A DNA stretch of 8,042 nucleotides from CAZFAT01 sp964517075 (GTDB taxonomy: Bacteria; Acidobacteriota; Vicinamibacteria; Vicinamibacterales; SCN-69-37): contig CAZFAT010000030.1 in NCBI GenBank assembly GCA_964517075.1, forward strand, positions 1-8,042, given 5' to 3'. A program made the translations under genes and the position numbers. A model generated the notes under the pieces. That model made no database searches. It saw only the letters and a list, made by a program, of their open reading frames with translations, and was not told where the DNA came from. Of this stretch, positions 1 through 6,093 are shown piece after piece. The number at the start of each line of letters is the position of its first letter. Position 1 is the first letter of the stretch.

Positions 1-1206
1 GGCCGCTTCTTCGAAACCCAGCCGTCGTTCCACGATAAGAAAGCAGGGCAGCGCCAGGGCCGCGACCGCCGAGGCGACCCCGAACGCCACGCGGAATCCG
101 TGCGCGTGGACCAGCCAGCCCAGCACTGACGATCCGCTACCGATGCCGGTGTCGAACGCGGCGAGAATCGCGCCGAACGCCGCGCCCCGGCGCGCCGGAT
201 TCACGTGGCCCATCACGTAGGCCGTGTAGGCCGGGTGCATCAGGCCGAATCCCGATCCAAAGACGAGCGCGGCGAGCACGAGCATCGCGCGGCTGTCGGC
301 CAGCGACACGAGCAGCAGCCCGACCGCTGGCACGACGAAGGCTGGCAGCAACACGCGGCGATGACCCAGCCGATCGAGCGCCCGACCGATGGTCAGGCGT
401 CCGGCAATCACCGACACGGCCATGACGCTCAGAAAGAGGCTCCGCGGCGACACACGAAGCGCGTCGGCAAACAGCGCGGAGAAGCTCGTCAGGCTGCCGT
501 ACCCGAACGACACCAGCGCCATGCCCATCGACAGCGCCAGCACGCGCCACTCCACATGGTGCCGAGCGAGACGCATGAGGTTCGCCGGATGCGCCGCCGT
601 CGCCAGACGAGGCCCCACCGACCGAACGCGGCCGGTTGAAACAGCGGGCGCGTGGTCCTCGGGCAGCCGCCAGGCGATGATCGCCATGATCAGGTTGAGC
701 GCAATGATTTCAGCGCAGAGCGCGGCCCAGCCGTGGCGGTACACCCAGAAACCAATCGCCGGCGCGGTGCCGACAGCAAAGATCGACGCGAGGCCCCAGT
801 AGCCCAAGCCCTCGCCGCGACGATGCGGCGGAATGGTCGCGGTCATGTACGCGCCCGACGCCGTGAGGAGCGCCGACCAGATCAGACCGTGCGGGATGAC
901 GGCCAGGAGCAGGAGCCGATAGTCCGTGATGACCGCATAACTGGCCGGAAACGCAGACAGCAGCAGGCTGACGCCGATGAGCACGCGCCGGTGGCCGAGC
1001 CGATCGGTGACGGGCCCGGTGATCGGCGCGAACAGTGCGGACGAGAACGTCAGGAGGCCGAGAAACAGCCCCGCCGCCGCGGTCGAGCCGCCGAGATCGA
1101 GGACGCGATAAGGCGCCGTCGGCAGCAACTGGAACACCGAGGTGAACACCGTGAAGCTGTAGCCGAACATGAGCAGGAAGCGCGGCGTGAAGAGACGAGG
1201 CGACAT
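1..1206 (-). CDS. MFS transporter, 3' end cut by window edge
   Basis: Major facilitator superfamily permease of the inner membrane, probably a proton-coupled drug or metabolite exporter; the substrate cannot be read from the sequence. The minus frame is open for 402 codons from ATG at 1206 to the window edge. It shows about twelve hydrophobic stretches and a charged cytosolic linker near residues 180-220. The MFS loop motif A occurs in both halves: GPVTDRLGHRR at 64-74 and GRALDRLGHRR at 274-284. The nine residues DRLGHRRVL are identical in the two copies, reflecting the ancestral duplication of the fold. The visible C-terminus (VERRLGFEEAA) looks like a cytosolic tail, so only a few residues are probably missing. 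It is divergent from the hypothetical gene at 1325. There is no Shine-Dalgarno; a TATACT box lies 9 nt before the ATG. Confidence 0.93.
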   Translation of the reverse strand, partial: MSPRLFTPRFLLMFGYSFTVFTSVFQLLPTAPYRVLDLGGSTAAAGLFLGLLTFSSALFAPITGPVTDRLGHRRVLIGVSLLLSAFPASYAVITDYRLLLLAVIPHGLIWSALLTASGAYMTATIPPHRRGEGLGYWGLASIFAVGTAPAIGFWVYRHGWAALCAEIIALNLIMAIIAWRLPEDHAPAVSTGRVRSVGPRLATAAHPANLMRLARHHVEWRVLALSMGMALVSFGYGSLTSFSALFADALRVSPRSLFLSVMAVSVIAGRLTIGRALDRLGHRRVLLPAFVVPAVGLLLVSLADSRAMLVLAALVFGSGFGLMHPAYTAYVMGHVNPARRGAAFGAILAAFDTGIGSGSSVLGWLVHAHGFRVAFGVASAVAALALPCFLIVERRLGFEEAA

Positions 1207-1215
1207 GAAGTCTTC

Positions 1216-1221
1216 AGTATA
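1216..1221 (-). promoter_or_regulatory. candidate -10 box of the MFS gene
   Basis: On the minus strand TATACT matches the sigma-70-type -10 consensus at five of six positions. It lies 9 nt upstream of the MFS start codon, so the transcript would have a leader of only about 0-3 nt. No good TTGACA-like -35 is seen; the -35 position falls inside the heptamer repeat. The assignment is inferred from sequence only. Confidence 0.5.
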
Positions 1222-1312
1222 GAACCCTGTCCGTGTGGGTCTCGGTTCTCGGTTCTCGGTTCCTGTCCGCAGTTCTCGAGTCAGAACCGAAAACCCAGAA
1301 CCCAAACTGTCC
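1221..1312. repeat. inverted heptamer-repeat element between divergent genes
   Basis: The left arm is three direct copies of the heptamer TCTCGGT (1240-1260). The right arm (1284-1303) consists of related heptamers on the other strand: AGAACCG, AAAACCC and AGAACCC. The 20-base arms 1243-1262 and 1284-1303 are complementary at 17 of 20 positions without gaps, around a 21 nt loop, so the region can form a long imperfect hairpin. A further AGAACCC lies at 1221-1227. The hexamer CTGTCC occurs at 1227, 1263 and 1307. The element fills the space between two outward -10 boxes and covers both expected -35 positions. It could be an operator, an extragenic palindromic repeat or slippage-derived sequence; function unknown. 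Confidence 0.7.
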
Positions 1313-1318
1313 TAAAAT
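1313..1318 (+). promoter_or_regulatory. candidate -10 box of the hypothetical gene at 1325
   Basis: TAAAAT (five of six matches to TATAAT) lies six nucleotides before the ATG at 1325, in an otherwise GC-rich context. Transcription would begin at or next to the A of the start codon. No Shine-Dalgarno is present between the box and the ATG, which fits a leaderless mRNA. No -35 was recognised. Confidence 0.5.
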
Positions 1319-1324
1319 CCCTCG

Positions 1325-1834
1325 ATGCCTGAGCGGCCGGCGCGACTGTGGAAGGACCTGCCCGCGGAGAAGCGCGTGCGGGCCGCCGAGGCGTTCTGGC
1401 GCGACGAGACGTCGCCTGAGGTCCAGGTCCAGCACATGGAAGCCACGCTGCTCCTAGCCAAGCGGCTGAACTTCCGTCCCAAGAGCGTGCTGGCGCTCCC
1501 GACCGAGCGCCGCGCGCGTCATCTCGCGCAGGTGAACGATGTCTCGGACGCGGTCGCCACGCGCGCGCTCATCGCCTATCACTTCGCGGACATGCGCCCC
1601 CTCATGGCCGCGTTTCTCGACGCCCTGGGCATCGGTCACGATCAAGGGCTCATCACCGACGAACAGGTGGAGGCGCCGGCCCGCGATCGGCTGGCTGCCG
1701 CAGTGGAGGCCGTCAACGCCACCTTTGCGCCCGAGGACGTGGACCTTTATGTGAAGACTTTGGGCGCACTGGACAGTGACACCTGGCGACATCTCGACGG
1801 ACTGACGGCCACGCCGCCTCCCCGTGGCACATGA
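1325..1834 (+). CDS. hypothetical helical protein, 169 aa
   Basis: I do not recognise a named family. The protein is soluble-looking, with no signal peptide or membrane segment, and appears mostly helical. It is rich in Arg, Ala, Leu and Asp, with the segment LAKRLNFRPKSVLALPTERR at about residues 44-63 and a block around ATRALIAYHFADMRPLMAAF at about 79-98. The remainder, LDALGIGHDQGLITDEQV and DVDLYVKTLGALDSDTWRHL, reads as a folded acidic helical region rather than random shadow sequence. The balanced composition, clean ATG and a -10-like box just upstream support a real gene. The next gene begins 46 bp downstream on the same strand, so they may share a transcript. No function is proposed. 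Confidence 0.8.
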   Translation: MPERPARLWKDLPAEKRVRAAEAFWRDETSPEVQVQHMEATLLLAKRLNFRPKSVLALPTERRARHLAQVNDVSDAVATRALIAYHFADMRPLMAAFLDALGIGHDQGLITDEQVEAPARDRLAAAVEAVNATFAPEDVDLYVKTLGALDSDTWRHLDGLTATPPPRGT

Positions 1835-1870
1835 CTTGCTCTCCGTCTTCTGGACGTCGTCCGGCGTCTT

Positions 1871-1875
1871 AGGAG
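1871..1875 (+). promoter_or_regulatory. ribosome binding site AGGAG deciding a GTG start
   Basis: AGGAG stands 5 nt before the GTG at 1881. It is the only good Shine-Dalgarno in this leader. It favours GTG 1881 over the upstream in-frame GTG at 1824, which overlaps the end of the preceding gene and would bury the signal peptide behind 19 extra residues. Confidence 0.75.
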
Positions 1876-1880
1876 TTGCA

Positions 1881-2471
1881 GTGGCGGGTTATCGCCTGGT
1901 TCTCGTGCTTGTAGGGCCCATCGTCGCGGTCCTGGCCTTGGCCGGTACTGCGGCCGCCCAGACGAGCCAGCCCCCCGCTTCTCCTGCGCCAGCAGCCAAG
2001 CCGGCCGAGGCGTCTCCGACGGCCGACCAGCCGGCGGCGGCGACCCCCCAGACACCCCTCATCCCGCCGCGCGAGCTCGACCGCATCAAGCGCGCGCTCA
2101 GCCAGAGACCCGGCTTCGTGCTCGACGAGGAAGGGTTCCGCTTCTATGTGGAGATCGTCGCCAAGCGGCCGACGTTTGCCGAGTACGCGAAAGGGTACGA
2201 CTTCATCAACGGTCCGACGCGGCGCGGCAATCCCATGACCCATCAGGAGTATCTGAAGATGGTCACGCCGCGCGATTTCTACAGCAGCGCCGGGATCAAG
2301 CCCACCGAGATGCTGCAAATGGCCGTGACGAACTGGCTGGGGCAGACGCTCATCAAGCAGGCGGTCGAGGACATGCTGCGCGCCCGGAGCGAACGCGAGC
2401 GCGACGAAATCCGCGCCCGGATCGATCGCGAGCTCGGCGCCCTCACGGCCGGTCAAGACAAGCCGCAATAA
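1881..2471 (+). CDS. exported hypothetical protein with Ala/Pro linker, 196 aa
   Basis: Starting at GTG 1881, the first 26 residues form a signal peptide: MAGYR, a long hydrophobic core, then an Ala-Gly-Thr-Ala-Ala-Ala end with predicted signal peptidase I cleavage before Gln27. Residues 27-60 are a low-complexity Pro/Ala/Thr linker. Residues 63-196 look folded: LIPPRELDRIKRAL, then GFRFYVEIVAKRPTFAEY, a GPTRRGNPMTHQEYLKM segment, and a strongly charged helix near 155-190 (RARSERERDEIRARIDREL). There is no cysteine for a lipobox, so it is probably periplasmic or secreted. I recognise no named domain. It lies 46 bp after the hypothetical gene on the same strand. Its last 29 bp overlap, tail to tail, the end of the ferredoxin-domain gene on the other strand. 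Confidence 0.8.
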   Translation: MAGYRLVLVLVGPIVAVLALAGTAAAQTSQPPASPAPAAKPAEASPTADQPAAATPQTPLIPPRELDRIKRALSQRPGFVLDEEGFRFYVEIVAKRPTFAEYAKGYDFINGPTRRGNPMTHQEYLKMVTPRDFYSSAGIKPTEMLQMAVTNWLGQTLIKQAVEDMLRARSERERDEIRARIDRELGALTAGQDKPQ

Positions 2472-3393
2472 TCCCGTTCCACGGCGGAATCACGATCGAC
2501 ACCGCGCCCCGCGCCCGCGCCTGACACGCGAGGCGGATGAGCGGCTGCTCGTCCGTGCTGTTGAGATACCCAAACACCTTCATGCGCCGCCGCTCGTCGC
2601 GGTCCACGACCGGGGAGAGCTTCTCGGCGCCCGCCAGGACTCCCACCCAGCAGGTGCCGCAGGACGCCGCCCGGCATTCCACGGGAATCGGACCTTCGCC
2701 CGGCGTGCAGCGGGGGTCGCGCGATCGATATTCCCGTTTGTCGTGTTGCGCCGCGGACGCGATCTCCTGATCGTGAATGGCCGTGAAGGTGGCCGACGGA
2801 TCGTTCTCGTCGAAGGTCACGGTCCAGCGCTTCTTCGCCCCTCTGGCGAATCCGAGGAGCCCCTGCCAGTCGTCGTGCGCGCGGCGCTTGAGCACCTGGT
2901 GCGGCGAGGCGGCGCGCACCTCGGCCGACAGGTGAATGTGGCCCGGCTCGGCGACGGCCTCGGGGCCGGCTTGCCGGAGCGTCATGAGCGCCGCGGCGCT
3001 GATGCCGAGCAGGAACTCGCGGTCGACGCGCGCGGTGCGCGCCGCGGCGTCGGCCACGGCCGTCGTGAGCGCCGCGAGATCGTCGGGCCCGCGATTCGTA
3101 AAGCCCTGGACGGCGGACTTCACCTGCGGCCAGTAGCGATGCGAGAAGAAAAAGCGGTGGGAGGTGTCCACCAGGTCGGCCAGGCGCCAGCGGCCCATCA
3201 GCCCGAGCTGCCGCGACGTGGCCTCGCGGTCGACGGCCGTCTCGAGCGCGCGGTGCAGCTCGAGCGGATAGAACGCAAACCAGATGAGAGTGGCGTGCCG
3301 ATCGATGGGATGACCGGTGGACGCGGCATAGTCGGCGGCGCGGCGCCAGGCAGAGGGCGGCTCGAGACAGAGGCGGTCGTACAGCGCAGACAT
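2443..3393 (-). CDS. two-domain protein with C-terminal [2Fe-2S] ferredoxin domain
   Basis: A 316-residue probable electron-transfer protein. The C-terminal part (about 190-310) is a plant-type ferredoxin domain with cluster ligands Cys240, Cys245, Cys248 and Cys290 (C-x4-C-x2-C-x41-C). These sit in ECRAASCGTCWVG and LIRLACQARA, typical of adrenodoxin/plant-type folds; the distance to the last Cys is longer than usual. The first 150 residues contain aromatic-rich helices (TLIWFAFYPLELHRAL, SHRFFFSHRYWPQVKSAV) and match no family I can name. Residues 162-190 form a basic linker. There is no signal peptide, so it is presumably cytoplasmic. It is the last gene of a three-gene leftward operon, starting 16 bp after the phosphodiester glycosidase stop. 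The donor and acceptor are unknown. Confidence 0.87.
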   Translation of the reverse strand: MSALYDRLCLEPPSAWRRAADYAASTGHPIDRHATLIWFAFYPLELHRALETAVDREATSRQLGLMGRWRLADLVDTSHRFFFSHRYWPQVKSAVQGFTNRGPDDLAALTTAVADAAARTARVDREFLLGISAAALMTLRQAGPEAVAEPGHIHLSAEVRAASPHQVLKRRAHDDWQGLLGFARGAKKRWTVTFDENDPSATFTAIHDQEIASAAQHDKREYRSRDPRCTPGEGPIPVECRAASCGTCWVGVLAGAEKLSPVVDRDERRRMKVFGYLNSTDEQPLIRLACQARARGAVSIVIPPWNGIIAACLDRP

Positions 3394-3405
3394 GGGCGAC
3401 AGGGT

Positions 3406-3410
3406 CTCCT
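3406..3410 (-). promoter_or_regulatory. Shine-Dalgarno AGGAG for the ferredoxin-domain gene
   Basis: On the minus strand AGGAG begins at the last base of the preceding stop codon and lies 12 nt before the ATG at 3393. The spacing is long, but no closer site exists. Translational coupling to the upstream gene is plausible. Confidence 0.5.
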
Positions 3411-4576
3411 CACTTCAAGGTCACGACAATGGCATCACTCACCGGGCGCGGGCCGCCGGGATCGGAGGGGCGATTGACGATGCGCCCGCGCACCACCATC
3501 GTGGTCGATCCGCCACCATCGAGGTTGAGGGCGTCGGTCAGGCCGAGCCGATCGCAAAGCCGCTGCAGGTCGGTGAACGTCATCCCGATGCTGTAGTCAG
3601 CCTGGCGGCCGTCCACTGCCGCGAGCCAGATGAAGCCGTGCCGATCCGTGCCGATGATCGTGCGGGGATGGCGCGCGTCGACGAAGGTTCCGGGGTTCAG
3701 GCCTTCGTCCTGCCAGCCCAGCACGGGCTGGCCCCGGCGGCGCAGCAACCCGGCGCCGTTGATGATGTGATCGGAGCGGTCGAGCGAGTCGATGGGCACC
3801 TCGCCCAGACTCGTCCAGCGCGTTTCGAACGTCACCGTCACCCCGATCGCGAGCGCGGCCAGCGGCGGGGGCAGATCGAGTCCCCCGTACGAGAGCGCGG
3901 CCCCCTGGGGCGGAATCGGTGTCTGCCCGCTGGCGGGGCGCACGTCCACCACGCGCAGGGGCTCATAGTTCAGCATCCACTCGGTGCCCGTCGGCGCGGT
4001 ATCGGTGTCCTCGTGGTACGCCGGGGTATAGAGCATCAGCTTGCCGCGTTCGCGGGTGGTGTCCACGCCGTCGATCGGCACCTCCCAGTCGCGGCCGGCG
4101 GCGCGAAAGCGCATCGTGACCTTCGCGGACAACTGATCGAACTCGAGCGCCATCTGCCCGGTCGGCAAATTCGTGATGACGACCGCCCCCTTGAGGCGGC
4201 TGGCGTCGCTCACGAGTTCCCCGCCGACCTTCAGCAGGCCGGTGGGTTCACCATTGTCGCGGTTGAAGAAGCCGCCGTTGATGGCAGCAATCGCGCCGTG
4301 GCGCGCCGCAATGCCGTCGACCGGCTCGGCGTCGAGGACGCGGTCGTTCGACAGCGCGCTCGCGAGCCGCACGCGCGTGGGGTCGAGCCGCAGGAGCGAT
4401 ACGGCAATGGGCCCGGCGCCGGCCACGAGCGAGGAGTCCGCCGTGCGGTACCACTCGACGCCCGGCGCGACCTCTTCGACGAGCTCGAGGGACGATTGGC
4501 GTACCGGCGCCTCGCGGCACGCGGCGGCCAGCACCAGTGCGATTGCGCACGCGGCGATCCGCGGATTCACCACCAT
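3410..4576 (-). CDS. phosphodiester glycosidase (NAGPA/DUF2233) family lipoprotein
   Basis: A member of the NAGPA / DUF2233 family (COG4632-like), whose eukaryotic representative removes GlcNAc from a phosphodiester. Bacterial members are thought to act on phosphodiester-linked sugars of envelope or exopolysaccharide material; the substrate here is unknown. Counting from ATG 4576 (388 residues), the N-terminus is a signal sequence ending LVLAAAC. This is an acceptable, slightly weak lipobox with lipidation Cys20. Family landmarks are INGGFF (about 99-104), HPRTIIGTD (about 303-311), and the C-terminal signature NLDGGGSTTMVV (about 351-362) followed by VNRPSDPGGPRPVSDAIVV. A TTG directly upstream (4579) is a possible alternative start. 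It lies 19 bp behind the beta-CASP gene with no clear ribosome site, so coupling is likely. It is the only exported product of this operon. Confidence 0.88.
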   Translation of the reverse strand: MVVNPRIAACAIALVLAAACREAPVRQSSLELVEEVAPGVEWYRTADSSLVAGAGPIAVSLLRLDPTRVRLASALSNDRVLDAEPVDGIAARHGAIAAINGGFFNRDNGEPTGLLKVGGELVSDASRLKGAVVITNLPTGQMALEFDQLSAKVTMRFRAAGRDWEVPIDGVDTTRERGKLMLYTPAYHEDTDTAPTGTEWMLNYEPLRVVDVRPASGQTPIPPQGAALSYGGLDLPPPLAALAIGVTVTFETRWTSLGEVPIDSLDRSDHIINGAGLLRRRGQPVLGWQDEGLNPGTFVDARHPRTIIGTDRHGFIWLAAVDGRQADYSIGMTFTDLQRLCDRLGLTDALNLDGGGSTTMVVRGRIVNRPSDPGGPRPVSDAIVVTLK

Positions 4577-4595
4577 CAATGGACGATCTATTGTT

Positions 4596-6008
4596 TCACG
4601 GGCGGGCGGCCGCGAACTCGAGGCTGATCTCCTCTTCGTGGGCCGGCGTTTTCACGGTCCAGCCCAGCCGCTGGTCAATCGTGGCGCGTAGCGCATCCAT
4701 GGGGCCCGGCTCGCCGTGCACCAGACAGGTCAGGGTGGGCGGGCGCTTGAATCCGCCCAGCCAGTGCAGGATCTCGGTCGCGTCGGCATGGGCCGACATC
4801 GAATCGAGCCCTTCGATCCGCGCGGCCACGGGAATGTCGCGCCCGTGGATGTGCACCGAGGCCGCCCCCTCGAGCAACGTGCGTCCGCGCGTGCCCACGG
4901 CCTGGTAGCCGGCAAACAGCACCGTGTTCCTCGCGTCGGGCAGCAGGCGTTCGAGGTGGTGCAGCACGCGCCCCCCGGTGGCCATGCCGCTCGCAGAGAT
5001 CACGATGGAGGGACGCCGTGATTCCTGCACGGCGCGTGAGGCCTGAATGGTCGAGACGACCTCCAGTTTGTCGGTGCAGAACGCGCAGAGCCGTTCGAGC
5101 GCCGGGCCGACGGGTGTCGTCGAAATCGACGGGTCCAGCTCTTCCAGGCGGCCGCGGTAGATCTCGAGCACACGAGCCGCCATCGGGCTGTCCACGTAAA
5201 CCGGCTGGATGGGGATGCGGCGCTCGTCCTCAAGCCGACCGATCCAGTACAGCAGCTCCTCCACGCGGCCGAGCGCGAAGGACGGAATGACGAGCTTGCC
5301 GCCGCGCTCCGCGGTGTCGCGGATGATGCCGGCCAGCCGTTCGCCGTTGTCGTCCTCCTCATGGCGTCGATTGCCGTACGTGGACTCGACCAGGAGGACG
5401 TCGGCCTCCGCGACGAACTGCGGATCGGGCAGCACGGGTCGGCCGAACCGCCCGAGATCGCCGCCGAAGAGCACGGTTCGGCCTTCGCGCTCCACGTGGA
5501 CGCGGGCGAAGCTCGAGCCCAGCAAGTGCCCGGCGTTGATGAACTCCGCCGTGATGCCGGACGCGACCGGCACGGGGCGTTCGTAGCCCACGGGTTGCAG
5601 GAGCTCCATGGCGCGAAACGCGTCGGCCGTGGAAAACAACGGCAGTGCGGGATGATGCCGCGTGTAGCCCTTGCGGTTGGCCCGCTCCGCGTCCTCTTCC
5701 TGGATGTGCGCCGCGTCGGCGAGCACAATCCGGATGAGCTCCGCCGTGGCCGGCGTGCAGAACACGCGGCCCCGGAATCCCTGATTCACGAGCCGCGGCA
5801 GGTAGCCGCAGTGATCGAGGTGGGCGTGCGTCACCACGACGCTGCCGATGGAACTGGCGGGCACGGGCAACGGGGCCCAGTTGCGGAGCCGCAACTCCTT
5901 CAGGCCCTGAAAGAGGCCGCAGTCAATCAGAATCCGCTGGCCATCGGCGTCGAGCAGGTGCTTCGATCCGGTCACGGTACGGGCGGCGCCAAGGAATGTG
6001 AGCTTCAA
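4596..6008 (-). CDS. beta-CASP metallo-beta-lactamase-fold RNase-like protein
   Basis: A 470-residue COG1236-type (CPSF73/YSH1-like) zinc-dependent nuclease, normal in length for the bacterial family and expected to process RNA in the cytoplasm. The metallo-beta-lactamase half shows HAHLDH at 61-66 (two-zinc site), the GHLLGSS histidine at 161 and GGDLG with Asp184. The beta-CASP insert carries VESTYGNR (Glu208, motif A), SAHAD (His407, motif B) and LVHGE (His431, motif C). Other family marks are IPSFALGRVEELL (about 241-253) and SASGMATGGRVLHHL (338-352). All catalytic positions are present, so it should be active. The start is TTG, supported by GAGG seven nucleotides upstream. First gene of a three-gene operon, 85 bp from the divergent MTHFR-family gene. 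RNase activity is inferred from family. Confidence 0.93.
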   Translation of the reverse strand: MKLTFLGAARTVTGSKHLLDADGQRILIDCGLFQGLKELRLRNWAPLPVPASSIGSVVVTHAHLDHCGYLPRLVNQGFRGRVFCTPATAELIRIVLADAAHIQEEDAERANRKGYTRHHPALPLFSTADAFRAMELLQPVGYERPVPVASGITAEFINAGHLLGSSFARVHVEREGRTVLFGGDLGRFGRPVLPDPQFVAEADVLLVESTYGNRRHEEDDNGERLAGIIRDTAERGGKLVIPSFALGRVEELLYWIGRLEDERRIPIQPVYVDSPMAARVLEIYRGRLEELDPSISTTPVGPALERLCAFCTDKLEVVSTIQASRAVQESRRPSIVISASGMATGGRVLHHLERLLPDARNTVLFAGYQAVGTRGRTLLEGAASVHIHGRDIPVAARIEGLDSMSAHADATEILHWLGGFKRPPTLTCLVHGEPGPMDALRATIDQRLGWTVKTPAHEEEISLEFAAARP

Positions 6009-6015
6009 TCGGGAT

Positions 6016-6019
6016 CCTC
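6016..6019 (-). promoter_or_regulatory. Shine-Dalgarno GAGG supporting a TTG start
   Basis: GAGG on the minus strand ends 7 nt before TTG at 6008. The encoded protein then begins KLTFLGAARTVTGSKH, the canonical N-terminus of beta-CASP proteins. There is no ATG or GTG nearby in frame that would keep this N-terminus, so the rare start codon is well supported. Confidence 0.7.
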
Positions 6020-6081
6020 GCGAGCGGGCGTGTGGCGCGTCTACATTACGTCAGGGCCGGTCGGGCGTGCAGCCGGCTGGC

Positions 6082-6087
6082 TATACT
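6082..6087 (+). promoter_or_regulatory. candidate -10 box for a leaderless MTHFR-family mRNA
   Basis: TATACT lies exactly 6 nt before the ATG at 6094, the same spacing as the TAAAAT box before the gene at 1325. The intervening GACGGG offers no usable ribosome site, and +1 would fall on or beside the A of ATG. No convincing -35 was found. The 85 bp region also has to hold the divergent beta-CASP promoter, for which I saw no good match. Confidence 0.55.
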
Positions 6088-6093
6088 GACGGG

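Noticed and set aside
1240..1303. GGGTT-type heptamers as telomere-like repeats
   Set aside because: The resemblance to GGGTTTA telomere repeats is superficial: only a few degenerate copies lie in an internal intergenic region between bacterial genes.
652..1332. 226-residue open frame on the plus strand
   Set aside because: Antisense to the MFS transporter, and very rich in Arg, Gln and Glu with no recognisable domain. The minus-strand frame has both MFS motif A copies.
1824..1880. Earlier GTG start for the exported hypothetical protein
   Set aside because: It would put 19 residues before a clean signal peptide and has no ribosome site. GTG 1881 has AGGAG 5 nt upstream.
3392..4627. 411-residue open frame on the plus strand
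   Set aside because: It lies antisense to the phosphodiester glycosidase, whose family motifs are clear. Its product is rich in Arg, His, Gly and Ala, typical of high-GC shadow frames.
5998..6093. Upstream start adding 32 residues to the MTHFR-family protein
   Set aside because: The extension overlaps the divergent beta-CASP start and promoter region and resembles no MetF N-terminus. ATG 6094 has a -10 box at leaderless spacing.
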